Shown piece by piece: positions 37,235 to 45,433 of a stretch of 64,000 nucleotides of DNA. The DNA comes from Arthrobacter sp. H-02-3 (lineage in GTDB: Bacteria; Actinomycetota; Actinomycetes; Actinomycetales; Micrococcaceae): positions 62,001 to 126,000 of the forward strand of contig NZ_PYUI01000007.1 in the NCBI RefSeq assembly GCF_003097355.1, written 5' to 3'. The notes below the pieces were generated by a model, which worked only from the letters and a program-made list of their open reading frames with translations, was not told the DNA's origin and did not search any database. Made by a program: the position numbers and the translations under genes. Each line of letters begins with the position of its first letter. The stretch's first letter is position 1.

Positions 37235-38047
37235 GTGAATTCCGAGACCTCCGCCGGCATTGTCCGCAGCAGCGAGCTGACCCGGTTCCGGCTCGCCCCG
37301 AACCCCGGGCCCATGAGCCTGGCCGGAACCAACTCCTATCTCATCGGCGCCCCGGCGGCGGCGGCCAGCGTCGCCGTCGACCCCGGGCCCCTCGACGAAC
37401 CGCACCTGAAGGCGCTGGCCGGGGAGGGCCGGATCGAGCTCATCCTGATCACGCACCGGCACGCGGACCACACAGCCGCCGCCGCGAGGTTTTCCGAGCT
37501 CACAGGCGCGCCGGTACGGGCCGCGGATCCCGCCCACTGCCACGGCGCGCTCCCGCTGCAGGACGGCGAAACGCTCCATGCCGCCGGGGTGGAGATCAGG
37601 GTCCTGGCGACGCCGGGCCACACCTCGGATTCGCTGTGCTTCCACCTGCCGCAGGACGGCCCGCACGGCTCGGTGCTGACCGGGGACACGATCCTGGGCT
37701 CTGGAACCACCGTGCTGGATTACCCCGACGGCACGCTCCGCGACTACCTCGACTCGCTGGACAAGCTGGAACGCCTCGGACCCGCCACAGTGCTGCCTGC
37801 CCACGGCCCCGTACTCCCGGCGCTCGACGCGGTCGCCCGCGCCTACCGGGACCACCGGCAGGGCAGGCTCAAGCAGGTCCGGGCCGCCCTCGCGGCCCTG
37901 GGCGCCGACGTCGGCGCTGACGCCGATGTCCGCGCAGTCACGGACGCCGTGTACGCCGACGTCGATCCTTCCGTCCGCCGCGCCGCGGAGCTTTCGGTCG
38001 CTGCGCAGCTGGACTACCTGCGCATCCACCCAACTAACTCGCAGTAG
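37235..38047 (+). CDS. MBL-fold metallo-hydrolase
   Basis: 270 residues. The metallo-beta-lactamase motif HRHADHT (HXHXDH), a later ATPGHTSDSLCF, the bridging Asp in TGDTILGSG and the terminal His in LPAHGPV form the full two-metal site. The ~60-residue C-terminal helical part (YRDHRQGRLKQV ... LDYLRI) matches LACTB2-like hydrolases, which include RNases. The natural substrate is unknown. GTG 37235 lies in GAGGATGGGACC-GTG context. The last five codons (PTNSQ) and the stop lie inside a dispersed palindromic repeat, so the C-terminus may have been replaced. Confidence 0.85.
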   Translation: MNSETSAGIVRSSELTRFRLAPNPGPMSLAGTNSYLIGAPAAAASVAVDPGPLDEPHLKALAGEGRIELILITHRHADHTAAAARFSELTGAPVRAADPAHCHGALPLQDGETLHAAGVEIRVLATPGHTSDSLCFHLPQDGPHGSVLTGDTILGSGTTVLDYPDGTLRDYLDSLDKLERLGPATVLPAHGPVLPALDAVARAYRDHRQGRLKQVRAALAALGADVGADADVRAVTDAVYADVDPSVRRAAELSVAAQLDYLRIHPTNSQ

Positions 38048-38094
38048 AAGCCGTTTTCAGCGCTCATAACGGCCCCAAGTGCGAGCCAGTTGGG
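38029..38094. repeat. Dispersed palindromic repeat, copy 2
   Basis: CCCAACTAACTCGCA (38029-38043) and TGCGAGCCAGTTGGG (38080-38094) form the outer arms; GCCGTTTTC-AGCG-CTCATAACGGC forms the inner part. It is the same element as 23189-23255. Its left arm overlaps the end of the MBL hydrolase gene and supplies the stop codon. Confidence 0.8.
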
Positions 38095-38130
38095 GGAGGG
38101 GCGCCCGCCGGGGACGGTACGCTTGGAACC

Positions 38131-38907
38131 ATGCGTATCGCCCGGTTTGTAGTTGATTCTGATCCCCTCTACGGCATCGTGGAAGGTGAGCCCGGCAGTG
38201 AGGAAGTCACTGTCATCAAGGGCGACCCCTTCTTCCACGGCGTGGAACGAACCCCCATGAAGCACAAGCTGGAAGACGTCCGCCTCTTGGCGCCGATCAT
38301 TCCGCGCAGCAAGGTCATCGGCGTGGGCCGCAACTTCGCGGAACATGCCCGTGAGCTGGGCAACGAGGTCCCGCAGCAGCCCCTGCTGTTCCTCAAGCCC
38401 AACACCTCCGTGATCGGGCCCAACGATCCCATTGTGCTGCCGGAGTTCTCCGAGGACGTGTCCTTCGAGGCCGAGCTGTGCGTCGTGATCGGCCGGATCT
38501 GCAAGGACGTGCCCGAGGACCGGGTGGACGACGTGATCTTCGGCTACACCTGCGGCAACGACCTCACCGCGCGCGACGTCCAGAAGACGGACCTGCAGTG
38601 GGCCAGGGCCAAGGGCTTTGACACCTCGGCGCCGCTGGGACCGTGGATCGAGACCGAACTCGACACCGAGGACCTGCAGATCCAGGGCCGGCTCAACGGC
38701 GAACTGCGCCAGGACGGCAGCACCAACCAGATGATCCGCGGCGTCCGGGAACTCGTCTCCATCGTCTCGCAGGCCTTCACCCTCCTGCCCGGCGACGTCA
38801 TCATGACAGGCACCCCGGCCGGCGTCGGCGCGGTGCAGGCCGGGGACCGCTTTGAGGTCGAGATCGAGGGCATCGGACGCCTCTCCAACCCGGTGGTGCG
38901 CCGCTAA
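38131..38907 (+). CDS. Fumarylacetoacetate hydrolase family protein
   Basis: 258 residues. An N-terminal ~60-residue part is followed by the FAH catalytic domain: KVIGVGRNFAEHARELG, the metal-binding EAELCVVIGR, GYTCGNDLTARDVQ, KGFDTSAPLGPW and GDVIMTGTPAGVG. Members hydrolyse or decarboxylate beta-diketo acids, for example oxaloacetate or acylpyruvates; the exact substrate cannot be told. TACGCT (38118-38123) lies 7 nt before the ATG with no ribosome-binding site, so the mRNA is probably leaderless. It stands just before gltX, a frequent actinobacterial order. Confidence 0.88.
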   Translation: MRIARFVVDSDPLYGIVEGEPGSEEVTVIKGDPFFHGVERTPMKHKLEDVRLLAPIIPRSKVIGVGRNFAEHARELGNEVPQQPLLFLKPNTSVIGPNDPIVLPEFSEDVSFEAELCVVIGRICKDVPEDRVDDVIFGYTCGNDLTARDVQKTDLQWARAKGFDTSAPLGPWIETELDTEDLQIQGRLNGELRQDGSTNQMIRGVRELVSIVSQAFTLLPGDVIMTGTPAGVGAVQAGDRFEVEIEGIGRLSNPVVRR

Positions 38908-38926
38908 GGGTTTTTCGCGCCGATTT

Positions 38927-38968
38927 CGGACAGCCGCACCGTGGATCCACGGTGCGGCTGTCCGTTTT
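38927..38968 (+). terminator. Terminator between the FAH gene and gltX
   Basis: A perfect 38-nt palindrome (38927-38964, arms meeting at GGATCC) followed by TTTT. It separates the FAH gene from the gltX promoter. Confidence 0.85.
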
Positions 38969-39024
38969 CGTAGCGGTATTCCGGACAAGCGGCCGCGGTA
39001 GAGATTGGTAATGTTGGTACCACT

Positions 39025-40563
39025 ATGACTACTGCTTCCGCGTCCGACGCCGTCTCCAGCTCCGCCCCGCTTGCTGCCTCCACCGGTGAAGTCACCACTG
39101 ACACCCCGGTCCGTGTCCGGTTCTGCCCGTCACCCACGGGCACCCCGCACGTAGGCCTGATCCGCACCGCCCTCTTCAACTGGGCCCACGCCCGGCACAC
39201 CAAGGGCACGTTCGTGTTCCGGATCGAGGACACGGACGCGGCGCGCGACTCGGAGGAGAGCTACCAGCAGCTGCTGGAGGCCCTCAAATGGCTCGGCATC
39301 ACCTGGGAAGAAGGCGTGGAAGTCGGCGGCCCGCACGAGCCCTACCGCCAGTCACAGCGGCTGGACCTGTACAAGGACGTCGTGGCCAAGCTGATCGACG
39401 CCGGCTACGCCTACGAGTGCTACTCCTCACCGGAGGAAGTCGAAGCCCGCCACCGTGCCGCCGGCCGCGACCCCAAGCTCGGCTACGACAACTTTGACCG
39501 CGAACTCACCGACGAGCAGCTCGCCGCGTTCAAGGCCGAGGGCCGCCAGCCCGTGCTGCGCGTCCGCATGCCCGATGAAGACGTCACCTTCAACGACATG
39601 GTCCGCGGCGAGATCACGTTCAAGGCCGGCAGCATCCCGGACTACGTCATTGTCCGCGCCGACGGCTCCCCGCTCTACACCCTGGTCAACCCCGTGGACG
39701 ACGCCCTCATGGGCATCACCCACGTGCTCCGCGGCGAGGACCTGCTCTCTTCCACGCCCCGCCAGGTTGTGCTGATCAAGGCGCTGATGGACATCGGCGT
39801 CGCAAGCTACATGCCGGTCTTCGCCCACCTGCCGTACGTCATGGGCGAGGGCAACAAGAAGCTCTCCAAGCGCGACCCACAGTCCAACCTGTTCCTGCTC
39901 CGGGACCGCGGCTTCATCCCCGAGGGCCTGCTGAACTACCTCTCCCTGCTCGGCTGGAGCCTCTCCGCCGACGAGGACATCTTCACCGTGGACCAGCTGA
40001 TCGAGAACTTCGACGTCAACGACGTCCTGGCCAACCCGGCCCGCTTCGACATTAAGAAGGCCGAAGCCATCAACGGCACCCACATCCGCATGCTTGACCC
40101 GGAGGACTTCCGCGGCCGGCTGGTGCCCTACCTGCAGGCCGCCGGATTCGTGGGGGAGACCCTCACCGCCCGCGAGGAGGAAGTCCTGGCCGAGGCCGCG
40201 CCGCTGATCCAGGAACGCATCTCGCTGCTGGGCGAAGCGCCGGAGATGATCGCGTTCCTGTTCAAGGCCGACGACGCGATCGACGTCGCCGACGACGCCC
40301 GCAAGGGCCTGCCGGAAAACCTCACCGAAGTCCTCGACGCCGCCCTGGCCGCGCTGGAGCCCGTTGCCGACTGGACGGCCGAGAACATCCAGGCCGCCCT
40401 CAAGGAGTCCCTCGTGGAAGGCCTCGGTGTCAAGCCGCGCCTGGCGTTCGGGCCCGTCCGCACGGCCGTCTCCGGCCGCCGGATCTCCCCGCCGTTGTTC
40501 GAATCCATGGTCATCCTGGGCAAGGACTCCTCCCTGGCCCGCCTCCGCGCCTTCCGCGGCTGA
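39025..40563 (+). CDS. gltX: Glutamyl-tRNA synthetase
   Basis: 512 residues. Class I synthetase with the HIGH box as HVGL ([17 protein letters not shown], near residue 40) and the second signature KLSKRDP (near 280), followed by the helical anticodon-binding domain. It charges tRNA-Glu and, in bacteria lacking GlnRS, often tRNA-Gln for later amidation. An N-terminal extension of ~30 Ser/Ala residues precedes the core, so the start is not certain; TAATGT (about 39009) 10 nt before the ATG may be a -10 and no ribosome-binding site is seen. Confidence 0.96.
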   Translation: MTTASASDAVSSSAPLAASTGEVTTDTPVRVRFCPSPTGTPHVGLIRTALFNWAHARHTKGTFVFRIEDTDAARDSEESYQQLLEALKWLGITWEEGVEVGGPHEPYRQSQRLDLYKDVVAKLIDAGYAYECYSSPEEVEARHRAAGRDPKLGYDNFDRELTDEQLAAFKAEGRQPVLRVRMPDEDVTFNDMVRGEITFKAGSIPDYVIVRADGSPLYTLVNPVDDALMGITHVLRGEDLLSSTPRQVVLIKALMDIGVASYMPVFAHLPYVMGEGNKKLSKRDPQSNLFLLRDRGFIPEGLLNYLSLLGWSLSADEDIFTVDQLIENFDVNDVLANPARFDIKKAEAINGTHIRMLDPEDFRGRLVPYLQAAGFVGETLTAREEEVLAEAAPLIQERISLLGEAPEMIAFLFKADDAIDVADDARKGLPENLTEVLDAALAALEPVADWTAENIQAALKESLVEGLGVKPRLAFGPVRTAVSGRRISPPLFESMVILGKDSSLARLRAFRG

Positions 40564-40573
40564 CGTTCCGCCG

Positions 40574-41365
40574 ATGGAGACCGCGCCCGGACCCGGGACT
40601 GTGAACGAGACTGTGAACGAGACCATGGCTGGCCGCACGCCGGGCCCCGCCATCCTGGCGGCGGGTCTGGGCGCCGGCGCTGTCCGTGGGGTTCTGTTCG
40701 ACATCGATGACACCCTGGTGGACCTCGAATTCGCCATGACGACCGCTCTGCGTGACGTCAGTGAGCATCTCCTGCCCGGCCTCGATGAGGCCGGGTGGGT
40801 GAGGTTCGGGCGGATCTTCACCCACGAGACCACCCATTTCTACGACCGTTACCTGGCCGGTGAGTTGACGTTCAACGAGCAACGGCTGCTCCGCGGCCGG
40901 GCGGCGCTGGAGCACTTCGGCGTCGAACTGGAAGACGGCGAGCAAGCCCACCACTGGGTGACGTCCTACGCAAGCCGCCAGCACGGCTACGTCCGGGCGT
41001 TTGACGACGTCGGACCGCTGCTGGATGCCCTGGACGCCGCCGGCATTCCCTACGGCGCCGTCAGCAACAACGTCCACGACTACCAGCGCGTGAAGCTGGA
41101 CGCGGCCGGGCTGGCACGGATTGCCGTCCTGGTGGGGACCGACACCGTCGGTGCCGCCAAGCCGGACCCCGCCATATATCTCGAGGGTGTCCGCCGCATC
41201 GGCACCGGCCCGGGCGAAACGCTGTACATCGGCGACAACCGGCTACTCGATGCTGAAGGTTCGACGGCGGCAGGCCTCCTCGGCGTCTGGCTGAACCGCG
41301 GCGGGGAGCCGGCCCCGGGCTTCCTCGGACGCCAGGTCAGCTCCCTGCTGGACCTGCTGGCGTAG
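40574..41365 (+). CDS. HAD-superfamily hydrolase
   Basis: About 263 residues from ATG 40574. HAD motif I FDIDDTLVD, motif II VSNN, motif III Lys in AAKPDPAIY and motif IV GDNRLLDAEG are intact; a helical cap lies between motifs I and II. It is a small-molecule phosphatase of unknown substrate. The ~35 residues before motif I are low complexity (VNETVNET repeat), and ATG 40625 (MAGRTPG) is an alternative start. It follows gltX by 10 bp and is probably cotranscribed. Confidence 0.85.
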   Translation: METAPGPGTVNETVNETMAGRTPGPAILAAGLGAGAVRGVLFDIDDTLVDLEFAMTTALRDVSEHLLPGLDEAGWVRFGRIFTHETTHFYDRYLAGELTFNEQRLLRGRAALEHFGVELEDGEQAHHWVTSYASRQHGYVRAFDDVGPLLDALDAAGIPYGAVSNNVHDYQRVKLDAAGLARIAVLVGTDTVGAAKPDPAIYLEGVRRIGTGPGETLYIGDNRLLDAEGSTAAGLLGVWLNRGGEPAPGFLGRQVSSLLDLLA

Positions 41366-41531
41366 CCGGTTCCCCAGGCCTCCGCCCTATGACGGCGCCT
41401 TTCCGCCGCAGTCTCTCCCCGGAATCTCCCAAGGATTTGCGCAGGTTTTACTAAAGACGCTGTAGTATTTCCTGCGAATGCAAGTTCTTTAGTGGCACGG
41501 GCGGCTTCGCCCAACGACGGATGGGGGATCC

Positions 41532-42938
41532 GTGTATAAAGCTATGGCCAGATACTATCGGGGGCTAGTGATTGGCCTGGCGGTTGCCGGATTGATGCTG
41601 GCGGGGGTGGTTCCCGCACACACGGGGACGTCCACCAAGATTCTGCATGTGTTCCTGGCGGCAGGGCAGTCGAACATGTCCGGCCGCGGCCTGCCGATCG
41701 GCGGAGCCGCCGACGCGGCGGACCCGCGGATCTTCCAGTACGGCGCAAAAGCGCGCACCTTTCGGGCCGCGACGGTGCCCCTGGACATGCACGACACTTC
41801 GACCGGGATCTCGCCCGCTACAACGATGGCCCGCGAATACTTGGAAACCCAACCCGCTAATGTTGGGGTCCTCATCATTCCCGCAGCGCACGGCCGCACC
41901 GGATTCACAAGTGCCCCGGCTACCCTCACCTGGTCAGTCGGTGCAGCGACGGCACCGGCTTTGGATCTCCCGGGCCTGGCGGTCACGCAGACTCTCGAGG
42001 GAATGGCGGCCGCGAGGGCCGCCGGCTACGTGGTGGAGGTCAAGGGCATTCTCTGGCATCAAGGCGAAAACAATTCGACGATGTCGGCCGCGGCATACGG
42101 CGCGAAGCTGGATGAGTTGATTGGGTTCTTCCGGGCAAAACTCGCTGCGCCCACGCTGCCCTTTGTGCTGGGCCGCATGGCACCTGAGGGCATTGCAGCC
42201 GTGCCGGGCCGGAGCAATGTCGACACGAGCCACCAGGAGACCCCGGCGCGTGTGCCCTACACCGCACTGGCGCAGTCCAAGACCGGCGGCGTCAATGCCG
42301 GCGATACCACCCACTTCTCCCGGGACGGTATCCAGTACCTGGGGAGCTCCTATCTGGCCGGCTATTGGAAGGCCGCAGGTGTGGTCGCCATTCCGCTCAG
42401 CGCACCGGTGCCGACGATCCTGGGCACCGCCAAGGTGGGCACCACGCTCACCGCGATGCCCGGTGCCTGGGGCCCCGGGCCGGTGGCCTTGGCCTACCAG
42501 TGGTATCGCTCGCATGGAAAGATCAGCGGAGCGACCGGGGCTTCGTACACGCCCGCTGCCGCTGACCTGGGGCGAACCATTACCGTGGCCGTCACCGGTT
42601 CCCAGGCCGGCTACGCCTCCGCCTCGAGGACCTCGGGCGGCACCACCAAGGTGGTCCGCGGCCCCCTCGTCCCCTCGGTGCCGACGATTCGGGGCACCGC
42701 GAAGGTGGGGGCCAGGCTTACCGCGCTGCCCGGCACCTGGGGCCCCGGCCCGGTGACGCTGAGCTACCAGTGGTATCGCTCGCAAAAGGCCATTGGCGGA
42801 GCAACCGGGCCTTCGTACAAGCCTGGCCCCGCTGACCGGGGCCGAACGCTGACGGTGAAAGTCACTGGTTCCAAGGCTGGGTACGTCTCCGCGTCGAGGA
42901 CGTCGGCCGGCACCGCCAAGGTCGCCGGCACGCGCTAG
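41532..42938 (+). CDS. Secreted SASA-type carbohydrate esterase with two Ig-like repeats
   Basis: 468 residues. A signal peptide (LVIGLAVAGLMLAGVVPAHT) is followed by a SASA/CE6-like domain (~38-290) with the nucleophile in FLAAGQSNMSGRG, a GILWHQGENN block and the catalytic His in GDTTHFSRDG. These enzymes remove acetyl groups from sialic acids or xylan. Two ~90-residue repeats follow (PTILGTAKVGTTLTAMPGAW, YQWYR, VTGSQAGYASASRTS), an actinobacterial Ig-like wall domain. GTG 41532 is used; ATG 41544 is the alternative. Its stop overlaps the convergent gene stop in CTAG. Confidence 0.78.
   Translation: MYKAMARYYRGLVIGLAVAGLMLAGVVPAHTGTSTKILHVFLAAGQSNMSGRGLPIGGAADAADPRIFQYGAKARTFRAATVPLDMHDTSTGISPATTMAREYLETQPANVGVLIIPAAHGRTGFTSAPATLTWSVGAATAPALDLPGLAVTQTLEGMAAARAAGYVVEVKGILWHQGENNSTMSAAAYGAKLDELIGFFRAKLAAPTLPFVLGRMAPEGIAAVPGRSNVDTSHQETPARVPYTALAQSKTGGVNAGDTTHFSRDGIQYLGSSYLAGYWKAAGVVAIPLSAPVPTILGTAKVGTTLTAMPGAWGPGPVALAYQWYRSHGKISGATGASYTPAAADLGRTITVAVTGSQAGYASASRTSGGTTKVVRGPLVPSVPTIRGTAKVGARLTALPGTWGPGPVTLSYQWYRSQKAIGGATGPSYKPGPADRGRTLTVKVTGSKAGYVSASRTSAGTAKVAGTR
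42411..42938 (+). repeat. Tandem 270-bp intragenic repeat
   Basis: Two copies begin at 42411 and 42681 with CCGACGATyC and stay in register to the end of the gene. They encode the two Ig-like domains of the esterase. Strong DNA similarity (for example CTACCAGTGGTATCGCTCGC in both) points to a fairly recent duplication. Confidence 0.8.
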
Positions 42939-44332
42939 GAGTTCTGCGCCGCTGCCTGCTTCCGCCGCAGTGTCAGGAAGGCGCCCACGGAACCCAGCCC
43001 AAGCACCCCGACGAGTCCTAGAGCCATCGCGGCGTCGGACTGCCGGAGCACAGTGCCGGGAGACACCGCTGCGGCACCGGAATAGAGCGTGCCGGTGCCG
43101 TCAGCGATCCGGGCGTTCCCGTCCGCGAGCTTGTCCGCGCCCGTGGCAAGCCGTGAGAACCCGTCGGCCAGCTTGGTGTTCCCGGCCGAGAGTTCGGAGG
43201 CCCCTGATGCCAGCGCCTGAGAGCCGTTGAGCAGGCCGGGGTTGGCCGGATCGCCCGGAGTTCCCTTGATGCCGGCGTTCAGGGCAACGGTTCCGTCGGC
43301 CAGCCGGGAGCTGCCGTCGGTCATCCGGGCGGCGGCCTTGAGCAGACCCGGGTGTTCGGGATCGCCGGGGACCCCGTCCATCCCAACACGGATCTTGGAG
43401 GTGCCGTCGGCCAGGAGCCGGGTGCCCAGCACCACGCCCGGGTTGGCCGGGTCCTGGCTGTTGAGCTTGCCGGCCAGCGTGGCGAAACCGGCCGTGAGCT
43501 TTCCCGTACCCGCATGCAATTGGCCCGCGCCGTCCTGCAGCCGCTGCGCGCCGGCCTGCAGCTGGGTGGCGCCGGCATCCAGCTTGCGTGCGCCTGCGGT
43601 GATCTTGGCGATCTTGTCTTTCACGACGGACAGAGGAACAAGGCCCTGGACAGGGTCGTTGGCCGCGGCCTGCAGGAGTTCCAGCGCCTGAGCCAAGGCA
43701 GCGGTTCCGGTTCCGGCTTCGGGATTGCCGTTGGCACCGCGGTAGCCCTTGAGCTGGTCCGTTCCTGCGGCGAGTGCGGCGGCGCCCCCGGCAAGCTGGG
43801 CGGCGCCGTCGGCGAGCTGGGTGGCGCCGTCGGCGAGGTTGTTCTCGGCGTTGCCTGCCGGCGTCGGGGTCAGGGCGGCGGACAGCTGCACGGCCCCTGC
43901 CGCGAGCTTCTGCGCACCGTCATCGACCTTGTAGACGCCGGGGGCGAGCTTGCCGTTGACGTCCGTCTCGATCTTGACGGCGCCTTCGGCCAGTTCCCCG
44001 GCGCCGGCCTGGAGCTTGTCCGCCCCCGGGGCGAGCTGGCTGCTGATGCCCGAGTAGACCTTTTCCGCCCCCGCGGAAAGTTTGCCGGCCCCGGCATCGG
44101 CCAGGCTGGCGCCGTTGGCGAGCTTACCGGCCCCGTCCTTCAACTGATCAGCCCCGGCCGAGGCCTGGCCGGCGCCGTCCTTGAGCTTGGCCGACCCATC
44201 CGTGATGCGTCCCGTGACGAGGGTATAGAACCCCAGTACGGCAATGAGCAGCAGCGCCAGGATGGCGATGGCAATTTGCTGCCCGCGGGTCCGGGCGCGG
44301 GTCTGACTGGCGGCGGCACGACTCTGTGACAC
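42935..44332 (-). CDS. Membrane-anchored protein of xxxLxxG heptad repeats (YhgE/Pip-like)
   Basis: 465 residues. An N-terminal helix (IAIAILALLLIAVLGFYTLV), then ~390 residues of repeats such as GADKLKDGAGKLxxGA (the X3LX2G heptad pattern, a long helical bundle or coiled coil outside the membrane), two copies of a GxPGDPxxPGLL insert, and a C-terminal helix (AMALGLVGVLGLGSVGAFLTL) with a basic tail. Similar stalks occur in YhgE/Pip phage-infection proteins and MmpL-type exporters. Function unknown. GTG 44332 has GAGAGG 8 nt upstream. Two TTAC-N5/6-GTAA boxes lie 120-150 bp upstream. Confidence 0.72.
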   Translation of the reverse strand: MSQSRAAASQTRARTRGQQIAIAILALLLIAVLGFYTLVTGRITDGSAKLKDGAGQASAGADQLKDGAGKLANGASLADAGAGKLSAGAEKVYSGISSQLAPGADKLQAGAGELAEGAVKIETDVNGKLAPGVYKVDDGAQKLAAGAVQLSAALTPTPAGNAENNLADGATQLADGAAQLAGGAAALAAGTDQLKGYRGANGNPEAGTGTAALAQALELLQAAANDPVQGLVPLSVVKDKIAKITAGARKLDAGATQLQAGAQRLQDGAGQLHAGTGKLTAGFATLAGKLNSQDPANPGVVLGTRLLADGTSKIRVGMDGVPGDPEHPGLLKAAARMTDGSSRLADGTVALNAGIKGTPGDPANPGLLNGSQALASGASELSAGNTKLADGFSRLATGADKLADGNARIADGTGTLYSGAAAVSPGTVLRQSDAAMALGLVGVLGLGSVGAFLTLRRKQAAAQNS

Positions 44333-44454
44333 AAGTGAATCCTCTCGACGGTCTCGCCGGCAGCTGCTCTGCCACCGGCCACCCCGGAAGCTGTGATGCA
44401 GCTAACACTGGAAAATAGTCGCAAAGCTGCCCGCAGCAGAGTGGGGGAGGGGTG

Positions 44455-44483
44455 GTTACTCGTTGGTAACTTACCGAGCGTAA
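44455..44483 (-). promoter_or_regulatory. Two adjacent TTAC-N-GTAA palindromes (possible TetR-type operator)
   Basis: TTAC-TCGTTG-GTAA (44456-44469, extendable to GTTAC/GTAAC) and TTAC-CGAGC-GTAA (44471-44483) are adjacent; TTGGTAA-C-TTACCGA spans the junction. This looks like a cooperative repressor site in the 347-bp gap upstream of the xxxLxxG protein gene. The rest of that gap holds only the tRNA-Gln promoter. Confidence 0.5.
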
Positions 44484-44585
44484 ACTTGTTTCCGCCGGAT
44501 TGGCAAGGGTGGGCCCGGGTTTTCCGGCTGGGGCCGTCCCGTTCGGGGCGGAGGGGGCCGTTCGCCCCGGCGCCAGATCCCCGAT

Positions 44586-44614
44586 TTGTGCAAGTGAAAA
44601 CTCTCGGGTAAAGT
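44586..44614 (+). promoter_or_regulatory. Promoter of tRNA-Gln
   Basis: TTGTGC (44586-44591) and TAAAGT (44609-44614) with 17-nt spacing, about 60 bp before the tRNA. Confidence 0.5.
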
Positions 44615-44679
44615 AATTACTCGTGCTGAGGCGCCGGGAGCGAGGGTTTAGGCCCAAACATCCGGTCCGAAAGTGCCAT

Positions 44680-44751
44680 TGGGATATGGTGTAATTGGCA
44701 ACACTACGGTTTCTGGTACCGTCATTCTAGGTTCGAGTCCTGGTATCCCAG
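44680..44751 (+). tRNA. tRNA-Gln (anticodon CTG)
   Basis: A 72-nt cloverleaf: acceptor TGGGATA with TATCCCA, D arm TGGTGTAATTGGCAACA, anticodon stem ACGGT with ACCGT around TTCTGGT (CTG), T arm GGTTCGAGTCC. CCA not encoded. Confidence 0.95.
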
Positions 44752-44880
44752 CTCTGAAAATTCTCGGATTTCCGCGAATATTCGGAAGTTTTGAATCGGC
44801 TGAGCCGATTTGAAACAGCGGCCAAGTGTATGAAACAATCATTTGGCTTGAATGGCAGAAATGCTGTTCTGGAAGTACGC

Positions 44881-44953
44881 GGCCCCATCGTATAGCGGCC
44901 TAGTACGCTGCCCTCTCACGGCGGTAACGCGGGTTCGAATCCCGCTGGGGTCA
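44881..44953 (+). tRNA. tRNA-Glu (anticodon CTC)
   Basis: A 73-nt cloverleaf: acceptor GGCCCCA with TGGGGTC, anticodon stem GCTGCC region around CTCTCAC (CTC), T arm GGGTTCGAATCCC. It lies 129 bp after tRNA-Gln and probably shares its transcript; the pair serves the synthetase encoded 5 kb upstream. Confidence 0.95.
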
Positions 44954-44958
44954 CAACG

Positions 44959-44998
44959 AAAACGGTCCCGGGCATCAGCCCGGGGCCGTTTTGCTTTT
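44959..44998 (+). terminator. Terminator after tRNA-Glu
   Basis: AAAACGGTCCCGGGC (44959-44973) pairs with GCCCGGGGCCGTTTT (44978-44992) around ATCA, followed by GCTTTT. Confidence 0.85.
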
Positions 44999-45050
44999 CC
45001 CTGATGGCCGCCCGGGAACCCCCCTTACCCCGGAACCCCCGCTCATCCCG

Positions 45051-45108
45051 TCGATTGCTCCGTAACTGCCCTTCTGGCGGGTCAAAAGGGCGGCTACGGA
45101 GCAATCGA
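45051..45108. repeat. Palindromic intergenic element (second type)
   Basis: Perfect 14-bp outer arms TCGATTGCTCCGTA (45051-45064) and 45095-45108, inner arms GCCCTT (45068-45073) and AAGGGC (45086-45091). The design (outer plus inner arms, ~60 bp) is like the element at 23189 and 38029, but the sequence differs. No second copy is seen in this window. Confidence 0.65.
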
Positions 45109-45125
45109 TGCAGGGTGAAAAGGAA

Positions 45126-45299
45126 TCAGGCCATTGGGACCATGTCCGCCGAGGCAACGGTTTCGTAGATCTCCCGGTGTAGCGCGGCGGTTTGGTGGAG
45201 CCCGTTGTGGCCCGCATAGCTTGAGGTCCGCCGCCGCCTGAAGTCGTTCAACGCGCAACTGAAGACAGTCGCCCGTGCAGTCGCGCGTGGGTAACGGTT
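45126..45299 (-). pseudogene. C-terminal remnant of a regulator-like gene (possible GntR/FCD domain)
   Basis: An open frame of 57 codons with a normal stop (TGA, 45126-45128) but no start; upstream it runs into the GC-rich repeats at 45300. The end, LHQTAALHREIYETVASADM, resembles the last helices of FCD domains in FadR/GntR regulators (H-R-x-I-Y-E-x-V). It looks like the tail of a gene whose 5' part was lost to rearrangement. The family call is tentative. Confidence 0.35.
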
Positions 45300-45433
45300 G
45301 CAGGCTCGAGGCCCGGCGGCAGGGGCTGCGGGCTCCGGCCGGCAGGCTCGAGGCCCGGCCTGCAGGCTCGAGGCCCGGCGGCAGGGGCTGCGCGCTCCGG
45401 TCCGGCGGGCCGGCGGGCTCGAGGTCGGCCGGC
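45300..45433. repeat. GC-rich direct repeats
   Basis: A 39-bp unit at 45300-45338 recurs at 45362-45400 with one change; a shortened copy (GCAGGCTCGAGGCCCGGC) lies between them at 45342-45359, and CGGGCTCGAGG near 45414 is a fourth trace. The shared core is GGCTCGAGGCCCGGC. It sits between the regulator remnant and the end of the DUF1697 gene. Confidence 0.7.

Noticed and set aside
45300..45433. Possible CRISPR array
   Set aside because: Repeats are GC-rich, unequal in length and not separated by unique spacers of constant size.
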